Shown here one piece after another: positions 9,217 to 18,677 of a DNA stretch of 64,000 nt. Position numbers and translations under genes: made by a program. Source of the DNA: JACQFZ01 sp041485885 (GTDB lineage Bacteria > Pseudomonadota > Gammaproteobacteria > Acidiferrobacterales > Sulfurifustaceae); contig JBGPKL010000004.1 of the NCBI GenBank assembly GCA_041485885.1, positions 62,001 through 126,000 of the forward strand, given 5' to 3'. The notes under the pieces are model-generated. The model did not search any database. It saw only the letters and a list, made by a program, of their open reading frames with translations, and had not been told where the DNA came from. Position 1 is the stretch's first letter, and every line of letters begins with the position of its first letter.

Positions 9217-10935
9217 TCATGCGCCGAAGCCGGGATCGCCGTTTACCCCTTTTAAACGCGGTCGGTACGCGGATTCCAGACGAATCGTCTTGCGGGCGCG
9301 CAGGTACTCCGCCACGACCTCCCAAATCGGCCGCCGAACTTCCGATGAGGGTTGGACGCTCGCCCAGTGCGCCACTTTGTATCGTTTGCCGAGACCGAGC
9401 GGCCTGCCGCGCACCGTGACGTCGCCGATCCGCTTTCCATGCGTTTGCGCCAGATCGAGCGTGTAGGCGAGCCCGCCGACGCGCACCATGTCGCCGCCCT
9501 GTTGATAGTAAGGATCGGCGTGGAAAAGATTGTCGGCTACGTCTTCCAGGATCGTCAGGATCTCTTCCCCGGAAAAATAGCTCACCAACGCGCCCGCATA
9601 CGTGATCGCGGTTTGGTCCATCAGGCGCTCGAGCGTAATCGTGTCTCCCGGCAACAACACCGTGCCCCAGCGAAAGCCGGGGGAGAGCGCGACTTCGGCG
9701 TCGAGCACATCGAGCATCGCATCGATGATGAGCTGATCGAACGTGCCGCCGAAGTTTCCGCGGCGATAGAGCAGGCTCTCGGTAACCGCGAGCGGCGTTT
9801 CGAGCTTGGCTCGGTATGGCGCCCGCACGTTTTCGATGTGAGCGGCCATGACCGGGTCAGGCGGGAGCAGGTTAGCGAATATCGGCAACAGCCGGTATCG
9901 GTAATCGACAATTCGCCCGGAACGAACTTGCAAATCGAGCACTGAAAGAAACTTGCCGTGCGACCCGGAGTTAATCACAAGTGTGCTGCCGCCGCCGTTC
10001 GCGACCAGCACCGGCGCCGGCACCGCATCGTGCGTGTGGCCGCCGAGGATGGCATCGACGCCGCGCACCCGCGAGGCGAGCTTGAGATCGACGTCCATCC
10101 CGTTGTGCGACAGCACGATCACGACTTGCGCACCCTTTGCGCGCACCTCATTCACCATCTCTTGCAGATGTTCTTCGTTGATGCCGAACGACCAGTCGGG
10201 AATGAGGTAACGCGGGTTGGCGATCGGCGTATACGGAAACGCCTGCCCGATCACCGCGACCGGAACGCGATTGATTTCGCGCAGCGCGTACGGCTTAAAG
10301 ATCAAATCGCCCCACGTCGCGTCGTTGACGTTCTGCGCGAGGAATTCGATGCGGTCTTTGTAGTCGCGCGCGATGACTTCTTCGACTCGCTTCGCGCCGT
10401 ACGTGAATTCCCAGTGGCCGGTCGTCATCTCGACGCCGAGCAGCTTCTGCGCGTCGATCATGTCCTGCCCCTGCGTCCACAGCGACGTCGCCGAACCTTG
10501 CCACGTATCGCCGCCATCGAGTAACAAGGTGCGGCCGGGCCGTTCCCCGCGCAACCGCTTCACCAATGTGGTGAGATGCGCAAAGCCGCCGACTTTGCCA
10601 TAGCGCCGCGCCGCCTCTTCGAAATCGAGATGCGTCAGCGCGTACGCGTCAAGCGTGCCGCGCGCGATCCCATACTCGCGCAGGAGCGCTTCGCCGACGA
10701 CATGCGGCGGCTTGCCGCGCGCGCTGCCCGCGCCGAGGTTGATCGACGGCTCGCGAAAATAGATCGGCAACAGTTGCGCATGACAGTCGGTCATGTGGAG
10801 GAGTGTCACATTCCCGAACGGCTCGACGTCGTACAAATCACGCGCGCCGTTCGACCGTATTCCATGTTGGCAACCGGAAAGACCGACGGCACTGACGGCA
10901 AGGATCTGCAGAAAATCGCGACGGGAGAGGCTCAT
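9217..10935 (-). CDS. soxB: Thiosulfohydrolase SoxB
   Basis: A 572-residue periplasmic di-manganese hydrolase of the 5'-nucleotidase family that releases sulfate from the cysteine S-sulfonate carried by SoxY. The N-terminus has a Tat-type signal (SRRDFLQILAVSAVGLSGC). Metal-site motifs are HMTDCHAQL, LLLDGGDTWQG, VIVLSHNGMD and ILGGHTHD, in the expected order, with the long SoxB-specific N-terminal region containing the GKVGGFAHL segment. It is separated from the rest of the sox operon (soxA ends at 16922) by a 6-kb insert with one giant gene on the same strand, so it may now need its own promoter or depend on read-through. Confidence 0.95.
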   Translation of the reverse strand: MSLSRRDFLQILAVSAVGLSGCQHGIRSNGARDLYDVEPFGNVTLLHMTDCHAQLLPIYFREPSINLGAGSARGKPPHVVGEALLREYGIARGTLDAYALTHLDFEEAARRYGKVGGFAHLTTLVKRLRGERPGRTLLLDGGDTWQGSATSLWTQGQDMIDAQKLLGVEMTTGHWEFTYGAKRVEEVIARDYKDRIEFLAQNVNDATWGDLIFKPYALREINRVPVAVIGQAFPYTPIANPRYLIPDWSFGINEEHLQEMVNEVRAKGAQVVIVLSHNGMDVDLKLASRVRGVDAILGGHTHDAVPAPVLVANGGGSTLVINSGSHGKFLSVLDLQVRSGRIVDYRYRLLPIFANLLPPDPVMAAHIENVRAPYRAKLETPLAVTESLLYRRGNFGGTFDQLIIDAMLDVLDAEVALSPGFRWGTVLLPGDTITLERLMDQTAITYAGALVSYFSGEEILTILEDVADNLFHADPYYQQGGDMVRVGGLAYTLDLAQTHGKRIGDVTVRGRPLGLGKRYKVAHWASVQPSSEVRRPIWEVVAEYLRARKTIRLESAYRPRLKGVNGDPGFGA

Positions 10936-11327
10936 GCGAGAGGTGCAGCCGTCGAGGGCACGGTTTGTGGCTGATCGTCGTCCACAAAATTACGGAGGGC
11001 CGGCAAGAACAACCTCATGATTGGGCCGGAGCCTTATGCAAGCGCATCCGCGCTCATGATAGAAGTAATGGACCTTCCCAAGCAATCGATGGGAAAGGAC
11101 ATTGATCCTTACCGCGACGCGCCGGCGGTTCGTCGCCTGCCGGCTTGTGCGCTACAAAAGCGATTCTCTATCGAGGCCACCATTGACATGTTCCTGCGTG
11201 AGCTGGCCGAGAAGATGGGCGATCAACTTTGTCGAAGGGTTGTGCGGATAAGAAAGAACTCAGAATCACATCCGAGAATGGCCAAAAGTCGACGTTAGGC
11301 GAAATGAATCTGTTTTCCTTTGGGCCT
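10936..11327. other. Intergenic stretch between soxB and the giant NTPase gene, with one doubtful small ORF
   Basis: About 390 bp with no recognised gene. A plus-strand frame at 11017-11298 (93 codons, MIGPEPYASASALM...) has no family I recognise, no good ribosome site and runs head-on into the giant gene; it may be chance or a relic of what accompanied the insertion. Base composition here is lower in GC than soxB, in keeping with foreign DNA. Confidence 0.4.
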
Positions 11328-14300
11328 CTACGCGATTTTGATCTCGCGAAAGCTCTCGCTGAGCTGAAGCGCCGCGCTTCTGCGGTCCCCCATATCCACA
11401 AGCAAGTCGAGGACGCGCAGTAGTTTCTGCCCCAAGGTCGACGGCATCGGCGTGTCGCGGTCAGCGAAAAATTGCACGAGCCCCGCTATACGAGCGGGAA
11501 TCAGCGTGCCATTCCAACCTTTCAGCGGCTCAGAACTATCGCCGATCACCACCAAAATCTGGTCGACAAACATTTCCGCAGGGTAGGCGCTCTTCGCGCG
11601 CTCACACAGCATCAGGAACTGGCTCATCACGGTGGCGGCCCACCCGCTTGCTCGAACGTATCGGTCTACGAGCGGAAGGATCATTCCGATTTCCGACCAG
11701 TCACCATTGACGTAGCGAGCAGCCCCTCCTGCGCGCTCTATCGAAACAAACATGAGAATCTGCACAAGTCTGGGTTCGTCGAAGCCGTGAAATTCACCAG
11801 CGTAGTACGAACTGCGCTCGAACGACGGGGATTTGAGAAAGCGCTCAAGACAGAGACGAACGACTTCGATCGCACCATCGGGAACGGTCTGCGCATCGTA
11901 GATGTACCGGCAAATAAAACTAGAGGCGAACGGCGACAGCAGCGCCCAGCATGTGTCGCCCTCGAGATCGAAAATCGGTGTTAAGAACCGCGTCTTAACC
12001 TCGGCCAGAGGCAACCTACCCGACATGTCGCCTAACGTGGCTCCAAGCTGATGGGTCCATTCATAGAGGTGAGGAGATTCGCGATTTCGCCGCCCCTTCT
12101 TGAGCCAAGGCGGTGAGTTTTTGGCGTTGGTCCACTGCAAAGCGTTCGTGATGAAGGTAAGGAACTGCCCCCTAACCTCACTTGCGAGAATCTTCTCGAT
12201 AGGCACCTGCTGCAAGACCTTTGCAGCGTATTGCGAATACCAGTGTGTCGTTGGCGCGGTCCAAGCCTCACGGACATTTTCAACATCATCTTCATCAAAT
12301 TCGAAGTCAGGGCGTTCTCCTGGCTCCGCATTCTTTTGGACTTTGACCCACGCAGGCGGAGGAACCGGCAGCACTGGCCAACCTGTACCCTGCTCGTAGT
12401 ATTCGACGGCAGCCAGCAAAGCAGTGCGCGTGCGTTCGGCTGAATGGATCGGCCCTCCCGGCCCCCTTGGCTCTTCTGCCGTCCGGGGATCGATACGGCA
12501 AAGGTTGAAGGCCAATTGCAGGGCGGCCCACACCATCTTGGCGTCTTTTTCCCAGAGCGTTGCAATTTCCCCTAACGCCGCAAGCGCAACGATTTCCAAC
12601 GGATGCGAGTCGAGGGACAAAAGCACGATGGGCGCATCTGTATCAGCGGTATCGTTGCGGACGTCGGCTGCAAGCCCCCGTGCCACGAAGATCGCCTGAT
12701 GCCACGGGATTACCGATCCCGGCGACCAGAAGCCGTCGCGTGATTCAGGCGTGGTGACGGCGCGTGCCAAAACATCGCGCGCCCATGTACGTTCTTCAGC
12801 GGTGCGGCCTTCACGGAATTGGAGCACCACGGCAGCCGTGGCGGCTACGGCCCCCCTGCGCATTCCCATGCCTTCTTCATCGTCGCCAAGCTCAAAGAGC
12901 GACGTGTTGTCGAGTTTCTTGGCGAGATTCACTGCGGCTGGAATTGTTGCCGGGTCCTCGACCTTTCCGTTCTCAAATGCCTTCGATGCCCAAGTCCATA
13001 GGTTTCCTTGCTGCAAAAAAAGATTTGCGCGCTCAGCTTGCTCAATGTCTTCCGGTTTCGCGGCGTTTGGACTTACATGCACGACTTCGATCATCCCCTC
13101 GTTCTCCGCTGATCTTCTCGCCCTGTAATTCTCTTTCAGAGCAAGCTCCGCGTATTTCAGTGCCTGTTTCATGAGATGGTCGTGGGCCGCCTGATCCTTC
13201 TTGTGCTCTTCGAGCTGAAAGGGAAGATTGTCTTTGAATGCAAGAATGGCCGCCTTTATGCGTTCGCCAAATTCCTGGCTTAAGACGTACATAGGCACAA
13301 ACCAACGGAGTGTTTTTTGGCGTACCAGCCTCGCACTCGCAGTCTTAATGGCGGCAACGTGCGCATCGTCCCCTGGTTTGAAGCCCATGAGGGCTGTTGT
13401 CGCGTGCGATTTGTCCTGCACCATTCGATTGAGATCCGCGAACCACAGCCGCTGTGCGGTGACGATAGGAAAGACCGTCTCGGACAGCTGCTCGGTGCGC
13501 AAGGCCAGCATCGAAGCTATACCAAGGATTGCGACGCTCTGGTTGCCTTCGACGACCTGACGGATCAGTTCGTCAACCGGTCGTCCGCGTTCAAGCTCTG
13601 CAAAACACCACTCCTCGAGTGCCAGAAAGCCAGATGCCAAGGCGTCCGGCACCCACATTCCGCGATGCCAGAGGTATTCCCTGTCGCCGCCCCAGAACTG
13701 CTGCACGCCCCACGGGAACTGAATTTCAAGAGGGAGCGGCGTAGCCTGTCTTTCGTAATCATGCCTGTGCAACTGACGCCAGGCCGTTACTGCGTGATTG
13801 CAAAGAGCGGTGAACAATCTCAGCGCGTGCGCTGGCGCCGTCTTGAACAGCGAGTGAAATGGTTCGCGAAGTGGCGAGGGGGGCCAGAAGTTTTGCGAGT
13901 CTCGGTCGATAGAAAGCGTCTCCCAATCGTGGTACGAAAAATGATGCGACCCGAAGAGTGAATGGCTACCGTTGATAATCAGATTATCGCGTTGCGTTCG
14001 TTCCGCTTCAGGCTTGGCAAGCGCCTTCTTGCGCATCTCCGCAGCTTCGAGCATCTCCTTGCGTTCTCGCGCCACTCGGTCATCTGGTAGTTCTTCCCTT
14101 AGGTGCTTGAGGGTAAGGTCGACTAGGAGTTGAGGATGCGTACTGGCGAGCGTTGGGGAGAAGTCGACGATCTCCTTGAATTTCTCATTGCGCAAGCGCT
14201 CCGATCCAATGACGCGCTTTAGATATTCTTCGGTCAGCGCGGGCATCGAGCTGGCAGAGCGCAGGATGAGCCTGCACAGCGATTGCCTGAAGTCGCCTAA

Positions 14301-16724
14301 GTCTGCGAGTTGTTTCCAGCATGATCCTTCAGTGGGTTCTTTTCTTGCATCGCGCGCGTCAATGTCACGCAGCCAATCGGCGCACCGCGTGAGCAGTGCG
14401 GACGATACCGGGTTCCTTAGTCCTGCGAGTGCGTTCTGCCACACTTCGAACACCGAGACAATGTGCGGATAAAGGACAACAGGAATGTCGTCCTTCCGCG
14501 TCAGCAAGAACTCAATGAACCTGCGCCAGGCAGCAAAATCAGACGGCCAGCCTAAAAGGTCGGCAGCCCGTATGCGCTGGTCCGTAGGCAGATTGCTGGC
14601 GAGGATGTTGGCATTGGGCGTCGTCTTCTCCGCCTGGAACCAAACGAGCGCCTTCTTGAGAAGGGCAAAGTTGTTGGCCGTTATCGCATTGACGAATTCA
14701 GCCTCGTTCGTCTTGAACGTGGCTGCTCCCAAAGGACCAAGCAGCCATGCGCGCGTCCATTGCGAGCGCATCTTCGCGGCAGCAATGAGATACAAAGTCG
14801 CAGTCCAGCTCTTGCCCTCTTTATATTCCCATTGAGACAATAGCTCGACGGCGCGCGCGACCGCGGGCGGCTCCCCGCATTGGCGTACCTCCACAAGCCA
14901 TTTGTCGTCACGCTCCACAAGAACGTGAAAGAACGACCATTCAAAGAAGATGTCGTGCGAGAAACGAACTGTGTGTCCCTGTTTCACATGCTGAAGAATC
15001 CCGTCTCCTACAAGCCTATCGATTTGATTGACCGACGCAGGTTGAAGCCGCGCAAGCAGCACAGGCTGGCTGAGTTGTCGGGCACGGATTGAGCTGATAT
15101 CGATGATGGCGCGTTGTCGCTCGATGGCCTCTTGACCGCTCGCGTTGTAACCGCCACGCGTCCACCAATTTTCAACAAGGTCCACTTCCGACTGCGGCTC
15201 GAAGGGTGGCCCGCTATTTTCGGTTGCAAAGCTTTGGTAAAGCACCTTTGCAAAGAACGGACGCCGCACGACCTCGCGCACCTGCGTAGGGCCGAAGAGA
15301 AGCGGCCGAAGTGCAGGCTTTGCTTTGGCCAGAACATCTGCCTCGTCATCATCGAGCGCATCGACCTTGACGGTCCCGATGCTCACTGAGTTCAGGACCT
15401 CCCCCAACCAGTTGCGAAGGGGTTCAATCCCGGTATCGCGCAGCGAAACGACGATCTTCCAATTGTTGAGAAGCGGCGAGCCGAGAATGGCGCGCAGCAG
15501 GTCAAGAACAATCGGTTGATTTTCCTTTTCAACCCGATCAATGCCATCGATATAGAGCGTGTCAGACCCTGTCGCTGCGATCTCTGTAAGCAGGCTTGTC
15601 AGCGACGCACCCGATAGACTATTTGCGGTCGCAAAGCTCGCCCAGCTTTTCCCTTCCAGTCTGTCGGACTTCAAGAACATCACTGGTCCGCGCGCAAGAT
15701 CAGCATCGACCCTCTGACGCAGCAGAACGGACTTGCCGCTACCCGGCAGTCCTCTGATCTGGACGAAACGAGACTTCGCTATGGACTCCTCCAGTCTCTG
15801 GGCAAGTTCCGGGCGGCCAAGATGCGTACCGCCGACATCGTTCTGAATATCCGCGACGCAAGCTTTGGCCAGCGCGGTCAACTTTTCTAAATCACTGCGC
15901 AGAGAAAGCGCGGCCCGCAGGCGAACGACGTGAGAGAGTTCGCCTACCAGCCGAGGCCGGGTGTACTCGCCCGATTTACCGGCGGACTCGCGCACCATCT
16001 GGCAGAGCGTCGTCCAAAGAAGTGGCGTCTGGCCCACCTGATCCGTGACAAGACATTCGCACAGGCGCGTCATTGCTTCTGCTGTGTGAGAGGCACCGGC
16101 ATGCAGGAAATCGAATTCAACCAAAACGAGGTGCGCAAGGAACTCGTGTACTTCCTGCACGGAAGGCGCACACCCTTTCGCGACCTTCAGAAGCGCAACG
16201 ATGTCTTTTTTGACGGTCTTCAAAGCCGCGCTGGCATTTCCGCCTTTCGCGAACCGCGCATCAAAGTGGCTGGTTGTCACACTGTCGCGCGCCAGCTCGC
16301 ATAGTGAAATCAGGGCGCGTGCCTTGCTCTTCGCGATTGCACCGACTGCCGCACCATAGCGGTCGACACCTTTGCGGAAGTCGGGGTTCTGATAGGTCAG
16401 CCAGCAATCGCGGATAATCTCGCGAAAGTCCGTGTTGCTCTTTGCGGCGCTGACTGTGAGCCCGCTCTTGACCTGAAGGCTGAGGCGCGCCTCTTCGCCA
16501 GCCGCATCGCGGAAGTCAACGACAACGTCATCGAGTGGTTCACCGAAGTTGCGCTGTTGAAGCCCGACACGGCATACGGAGCGATTCTTGACGCCTGGCG
16601 CATAGCCTTCGCCAAGTAATGCCGTGAGGTAGAAAGCTCCAACGGCATCTTCAAACGTAAAGCCTGCACCCCCGGCAAGCTCAGGCGATTGAGGCTTGCG
16701 CTCTGTTCCTTTCTTCAGTGTCAT
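11328..16724 (-). CDS. Giant Cap4/DUF4297-like nuclease plus STAND-like NTPase protein, candidate anti-phage gene
   Basis: About 1798 residues from the ATG at 16724 (a GTG at 16778 would add 18). The first 220 residues resemble Cap4/DUF4297 endonuclease domains: FEDAVGAFYLTALLGEG near 24-40, a paired Asp (LDDVVVD, 64-70) and LQVKSGL (83-89), giving the D...QxK nuclease pattern. A P-loop NTPase follows: Walker A GLPGSGKS (325-332), Walker B TLYIDGIDR (389-397) and SLRDTG as a sensor-like arginine. The remaining 1300 residues are mostly helical with no enzymatic motif, the layout of the sensor part of STAND proteins. This order matches Avs (antiviral STAND) proteins that kill infected cells by DNA degradation. 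It is a lone gene inside the sox operon, with lower GC than its neighbours. Family assignment is from motifs only; function is inferred. Confidence 0.65.
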   Translation of the reverse strand: MTLKKGTERKPQSPELAGGAGFTFEDAVGAFYLTALLGEGYAPGVKNRSVCRVGLQQRNFGEPLDDVVVDFRDAAGEEARLSLQVKSGLTVSAAKSNTDFREIIRDCWLTYQNPDFRKGVDRYGAAVGAIAKSKARALISLCELARDSVTTSHFDARFAKGGNASAALKTVKKDIVALLKVAKGCAPSVQEVHEFLAHLVLVEFDFLHAGASHTAEAMTRLCECLVTDQVGQTPLLWTTLCQMVRESAGKSGEYTRPRLVGELSHVVRLRAALSLRSDLEKLTALAKACVADIQNDVGGTHLGRPELAQRLEESIAKSRFVQIRGLPGSGKSVLLRQRVDADLARGPVMFLKSDRLEGKSWASFATANSLSGASLTSLLTEIAATGSDTLYIDGIDRVEKENQPIVLDLLRAILGSPLLNNWKIVVSLRDTGIEPLRNWLGEVLNSVSIGTVKVDALDDDEADVLAKAKPALRPLLFGPTQVREVVRRPFFAKVLYQSFATENSGPPFEPQSEVDLVENWWTRGGYNASGQEAIERQRAIIDISSIRARQLSQPVLLARLQPASVNQIDRLVGDGILQHVKQGHTVRFSHDIFFEWSFFHVLVERDDKWLVEVRQCGEPPAVARAVELLSQWEYKEGKSWTATLYLIAAAKMRSQWTRAWLLGPLGAATFKTNEAEFVNAITANNFALLKKALVWFQAEKTTPNANILASNLPTDQRIRAADLLGWPSDFAAWRRFIEFLLTRKDDIPVVLYPHIVSVFEVWQNALAGLRNPVSSALLTRCADWLRDIDARDARKEPTEGSCWKQLADLGDFRQSLCRLILRSASSMPALTEEYLKRVIGSERLRNEKFKEIVDFSPTLASTHPQLLVDLTLKHLREELPDDRVARERKEMLEAAEMRKKALAKPEAERTQRDNLIINGSHSLFGSHHFSYHDWETLSIDRDSQNFWPPSPLREPFHSLFKTAPAHALRLFTALCNHAVTAWRQLHRHDYERQATPLPLEIQFPWGVQQFWGGDREYLWHRGMWVPDALASGFLALEEWCFAELERGRPVDELIRQVVEGNQSVAILGIASMLALRTEQLSETVFPIVTAQRLWFADLNRMVQDKSHATTALMGFKPGDDAHVAAIKTASARLVRQKTLRWFVPMYVLSQEFGERIKAAILAFKDNLPFQLEEHKKDQAAHDHLMKQALKYAELALKENYRARRSAENEGMIEVVHVSPNAAKPEDIEQAERANLFLQQGNLWTWASKAFENGKVEDPATIPAAVNLAKKLDNTSLFELGDDEEGMGMRRGAVAATAAVVLQFREGRTAEERTWARDVLARAVTTPESRDGFWSPGSVIPWHQAIFVARGLAADVRNDTADTDAPIVLLSLDSHPLEIVALAALGEIATLWEKDAKMVWAALQLAFNLCRIDPRTAEEPRGPGGPIHSAERTRTALLAAVEYYEQGTGWPVLPVPPPAWVKVQKNAEPGERPDFEFDEDDVENVREAWTAPTTHWYSQYAAKVLQQVPIEKILASEVRGQFLTFITNALQWTNAKNSPPWLKKGRRNRESPHLYEWTHQLGATLGDMSGRLPLAEVKTRFLTPIFDLEGDTCWALLSPFASSFICRYIYDAQTVPDGAIEVVRLCLERFLKSPSFERSSYYAGEFHGFDEPRLVQILMFVSIERAGGAARYVNGDWSEIGMILPLVDRYVRASGWAATVMSQFLMLCERAKSAYPAEMFVDQILVVIGDSSEPLKGWNGTLIPARIAGLVQFFADRDTPMPSTLGQKLLRVLDLLVDMGDRRSAALQLSESFREIKIA

Positions 16725-16778
16725 GGCGCATCGTTCGTCTGTTTCTAACGAAGTGGCGACGAATGTCGATCGATCCAC

Positions 16779-16921
16779 TAGTTCCGTTTAGATGGCCTTG
16801 GTGCGAGGATGCAAAGTCGCATGATAGCTGATCTCGATCGACCGTAACGTCCGCTTCGGGTCGAAAGCAGTCGCTTGCGTCCAAGTAGTTTCAGGTCACT
16901 CGTTCTTCTAGAAATCGATTT
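16779..16921. other. Junction between the giant gene and soxA
   Basis: A short non-coding stretch upstream of the giant gene that presumably holds its promoter. It contains an imperfect palindrome around CGTCCGCTTCGGGTCGAAAG and, at its end, the 14-bp perfect palindrome AGAAATCGATTTCT (16910-16923) that overlaps the soxA stop codon. The latter could be the insertion junction or a regulator site; no flanking direct repeat was seen. Confidence 0.35.
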
Positions 16922-17818
16922 CTAATTTCGCACTGACGGTGCCGAAAGCGGCAGCCCGCTGCTCAAGTACGTCTCGTAGAGCTGCAAGTTGTTATAGACG
17001 GCGCTTCCATCTTTCGCCGGTTTCGCACGAACCTGGGAGTTACACGTGGCGTAGCGGTGATGAATCGTCTCGAGCTGGCCCCACACCGTGCGATACGCCG
17101 GCCAGCCGACCGGGTGACCGAGCGCGGCGGACAGCGGTTGGTTGCCGCCCAAGTTCTTTCCGGCGAGATCCATATGGCAGTTGGCGCAAGAGAAGTTGAG
17201 CTGGCCGCGGCGCGACCACCAGAATCGCTTCCCTTCTTCGTATGCTTCGGCCGCTCCCGGCGCCGACAGGTCGATGGTGACGTGCTGGCCCTTCGATAGC
17301 TCGTAGAATGCCGCGGTGAGATTGGCGAGCTGCACGCGCGCGGCTCCGTCCTTGCCGAGATCGGCGGTGGCAAAGGACCGTTCCTCGCCGTTTCGCTTCG
17401 CGCAATCGATCAGATCCATCTCGGCGGTGCGCACCTCACGACTTGCCTCGTGCCAGTACGGATAATATTGGGCGATGTCCTTACCCTCGTTGGCAAAGCA
17501 GCTCGCGTAACTTTTTCCGTTCTTGAACGGCGTTTGCCACTCCTTGCGACCTTGATCGAGACCGATCTCGTACGGGGGGAATTCGCTGAGCGCTTCCCAT
17601 TGCGTCCGATAGTCGTCCATTCCCGGAAGCGCGTAGAGCCCGTGGGCGTAGTTGTCGAAACGCACATTCGGGAATTTTTTCTTGAAGAACTCGCGAAACT
17701 GCTTGAGGTCCTTGGCTGGATCGGCGGGCGTGCCGGTGGCCCCGAGGATGCCGGCGAGTCCCACGATCAGCAGCAACAAGCATCGGGCCACTTTCGCTGT
17801 TGTCTGTCGGGTTGGCAT
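16922..17818 (-). CDS. soxA: Sulfur oxidation c-type cytochrome SoxA
   Basis: About 298 residues with a hydrophobic signal segment. SoxA with SoxX attaches thiosulfate to the SoxY cysteine. One haem motif CANCH is present at about residue 218; the N-terminal position that carries a second haem in dihaem SoxA has only a lone cysteine (YASCFANEG), so this is the monohaem type. The C-terminal cysteine in YATCNSQVR is the expected active-site haem ligand. The ATG at 17818 follows the soxZ stop; an upstream TTG at 17836 would overlap it. It is the fourth gene of soxX-Y-Z-A on the minus strand and the last before the inserted giant gene. Confidence 0.93.
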   Translation of the reverse strand: MPTRQTTAKVARCLLLLIVGLAGILGATGTPADPAKDLKQFREFFKKKFPNVRFDNYAHGLYALPGMDDYRTQWEALSEFPPYEIGLDQGRKEWQTPFKNGKSYASCFANEGKDIAQYYPYWHEASREVRTAEMDLIDCAKRNGEERSFATADLGKDGAARVQLANLTAAFYELSKGQHVTIDLSAPGAAEAYEEGKRFWWSRRGQLNFSCANCHMDLAGKNLGGNQPLSAALGHPVGWPAYRTVWGQLETIHHRYATCNSQVRAKPAKDGSAVYNNLQLYETYLSSGLPLSAPSVRN

Positions 17819-17822
17819 ATCG

Positions 17823-18131
17823 CTAGTTGATGACAATTTCTTTTTCGCCGGTATCGCCCTCGTTGTCGCTCCATGTGACTCTTACCTTGTCGCCGGGCTT
17901 CGCGCCTTTTACTTTGACTTTCACGAGCGGATCTTTCGATACCGCCACTCCGAGGTCCGCCACCGCGACTTCCTTGCCGTTCAAGCTGAACGTCAGCTTT
18001 TGAATGAAATGCGGTGGAATCTTTTCCTTGGTTTTCGGGTCGACCCGCTGACCCGTCTCCATCGGATGATCGATGAGAACCATGATCTCGGTCTCGCCGT
18101 TCGCGGTCTTGGTGCGCATTTTCATTGCCAT
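17823..18131 (-). CDS. soxZ: Thiosulfate oxidation carrier complex protein SoxZ
   Basis: A 102-residue beta-sandwich protein, the partner of SoxY in the periplasmic carrier complex. The start MAMKMRTKTANGETEI and the segments IMVLIDHPMETGQR, PPHFIQKL and VTWSDNEGD are characteristic of SoxZ, and the length is normal. It has no signal peptide of its own, as is usual because SoxZ is exported bound to Tat-exported SoxY. It lies 33 bp after soxY and nearly abuts soxA, consistent with one transcript. Confidence 0.95.
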   Translation of the reverse strand: MAMKMRTKTANGETEIMVLIDHPMETGQRVDPKTKEKIPPHFIQKLTFSLNGKEVAVADLGVAVSKDPLVKVKVKGAKPGDKVRVTWSDNEGDTGEKEIVIN

Positions 18132-18164
18132 GTGGAATTCCTCGCGCGCGATCGCAGGCGAAAC

Positions 18165-18638
18165 TCAGCCGCCGCAGCCGCCGATGGTGACTTTGATGTT
18201 TTGTTTGGCACTGTAAAGCTTGCCACCGGCTTTGACGATGAAGTGTACGTCGGAAGTCGATCCCATTTTTATATTCGCCGAGAAGTACGGTACCGCGCCG
18301 TTGCCGAGGCTGATGTGCGCCGCCAGCGGCGCCGCGTTCTTTTCGACCAGAATGCTGATCGCTTGGACATCGGGAAGGTTGGAGGAAACGGAGACCGGCA
18401 CCACCGCGCCGTTCTCGGCCTGTAACGGCGCGCGAATTTTGACTTCCGGTGAGGCGACGACGGTACTCGTCCCGTAGAGATTCTTCAGGGCATCGTCGAC
18501 GGTTTTGGCGGCGTACGCATCGCGCGGCCACTCCGCGGCGACGGCTCGCCGCGGCGTCGTCAATCCGAGTGTGGCCGCGATACCGGCGAGCGCGGCGGCC
18601 AGGGCGCCCTTCAGCAAGCTTCGTCGATGTCGGTTCAA
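18165..18638 (-). CDS. soxY: Thiosulfate oxidation carrier protein SoxY
   Basis: A 157-residue periplasmic carrier that holds sulfur intermediates on a C-terminal cysteine. The protein ends in the diagnostic swinging arm GGCGG, and the N-terminus carries a twin-arginine type signal (RHRRSLLKGALAAALAG). The central SVSSNLPDVQAISILVEKN region fits the SoxY fold. The order soxX-soxY-soxZ-soxA is conventional, and the absence of soxCD within the window is noted but not informative because the operon is split. Confidence 0.95.
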   Translation of the reverse strand: MNRHRRSLLKGALAAALAGIAATLGLTTPRRAVAAEWPRDAYAAKTVDDALKNLYGTSTVVASPEVKIRAPLQAENGAVVPVSVSSNLPDVQAISILVEKNAAPLAAHISLGNGAVPYFSANIKMGSTSDVHFIVKAGGKLYSAKQNIKVTIGGCGG

Positions 18639-18677
18639 TTCAGCGTCTCCTATATAGATTGGTTGCAGTACCGCACG

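Noticed and set aside
10936..11327. Transposase or integrase remnant next to the giant NTPase gene
   Set aside because: The small frame at 11017-11298 has no DDE or tyrosine-recombinase pattern, and no terminal repeats were seen at either edge of the insert.
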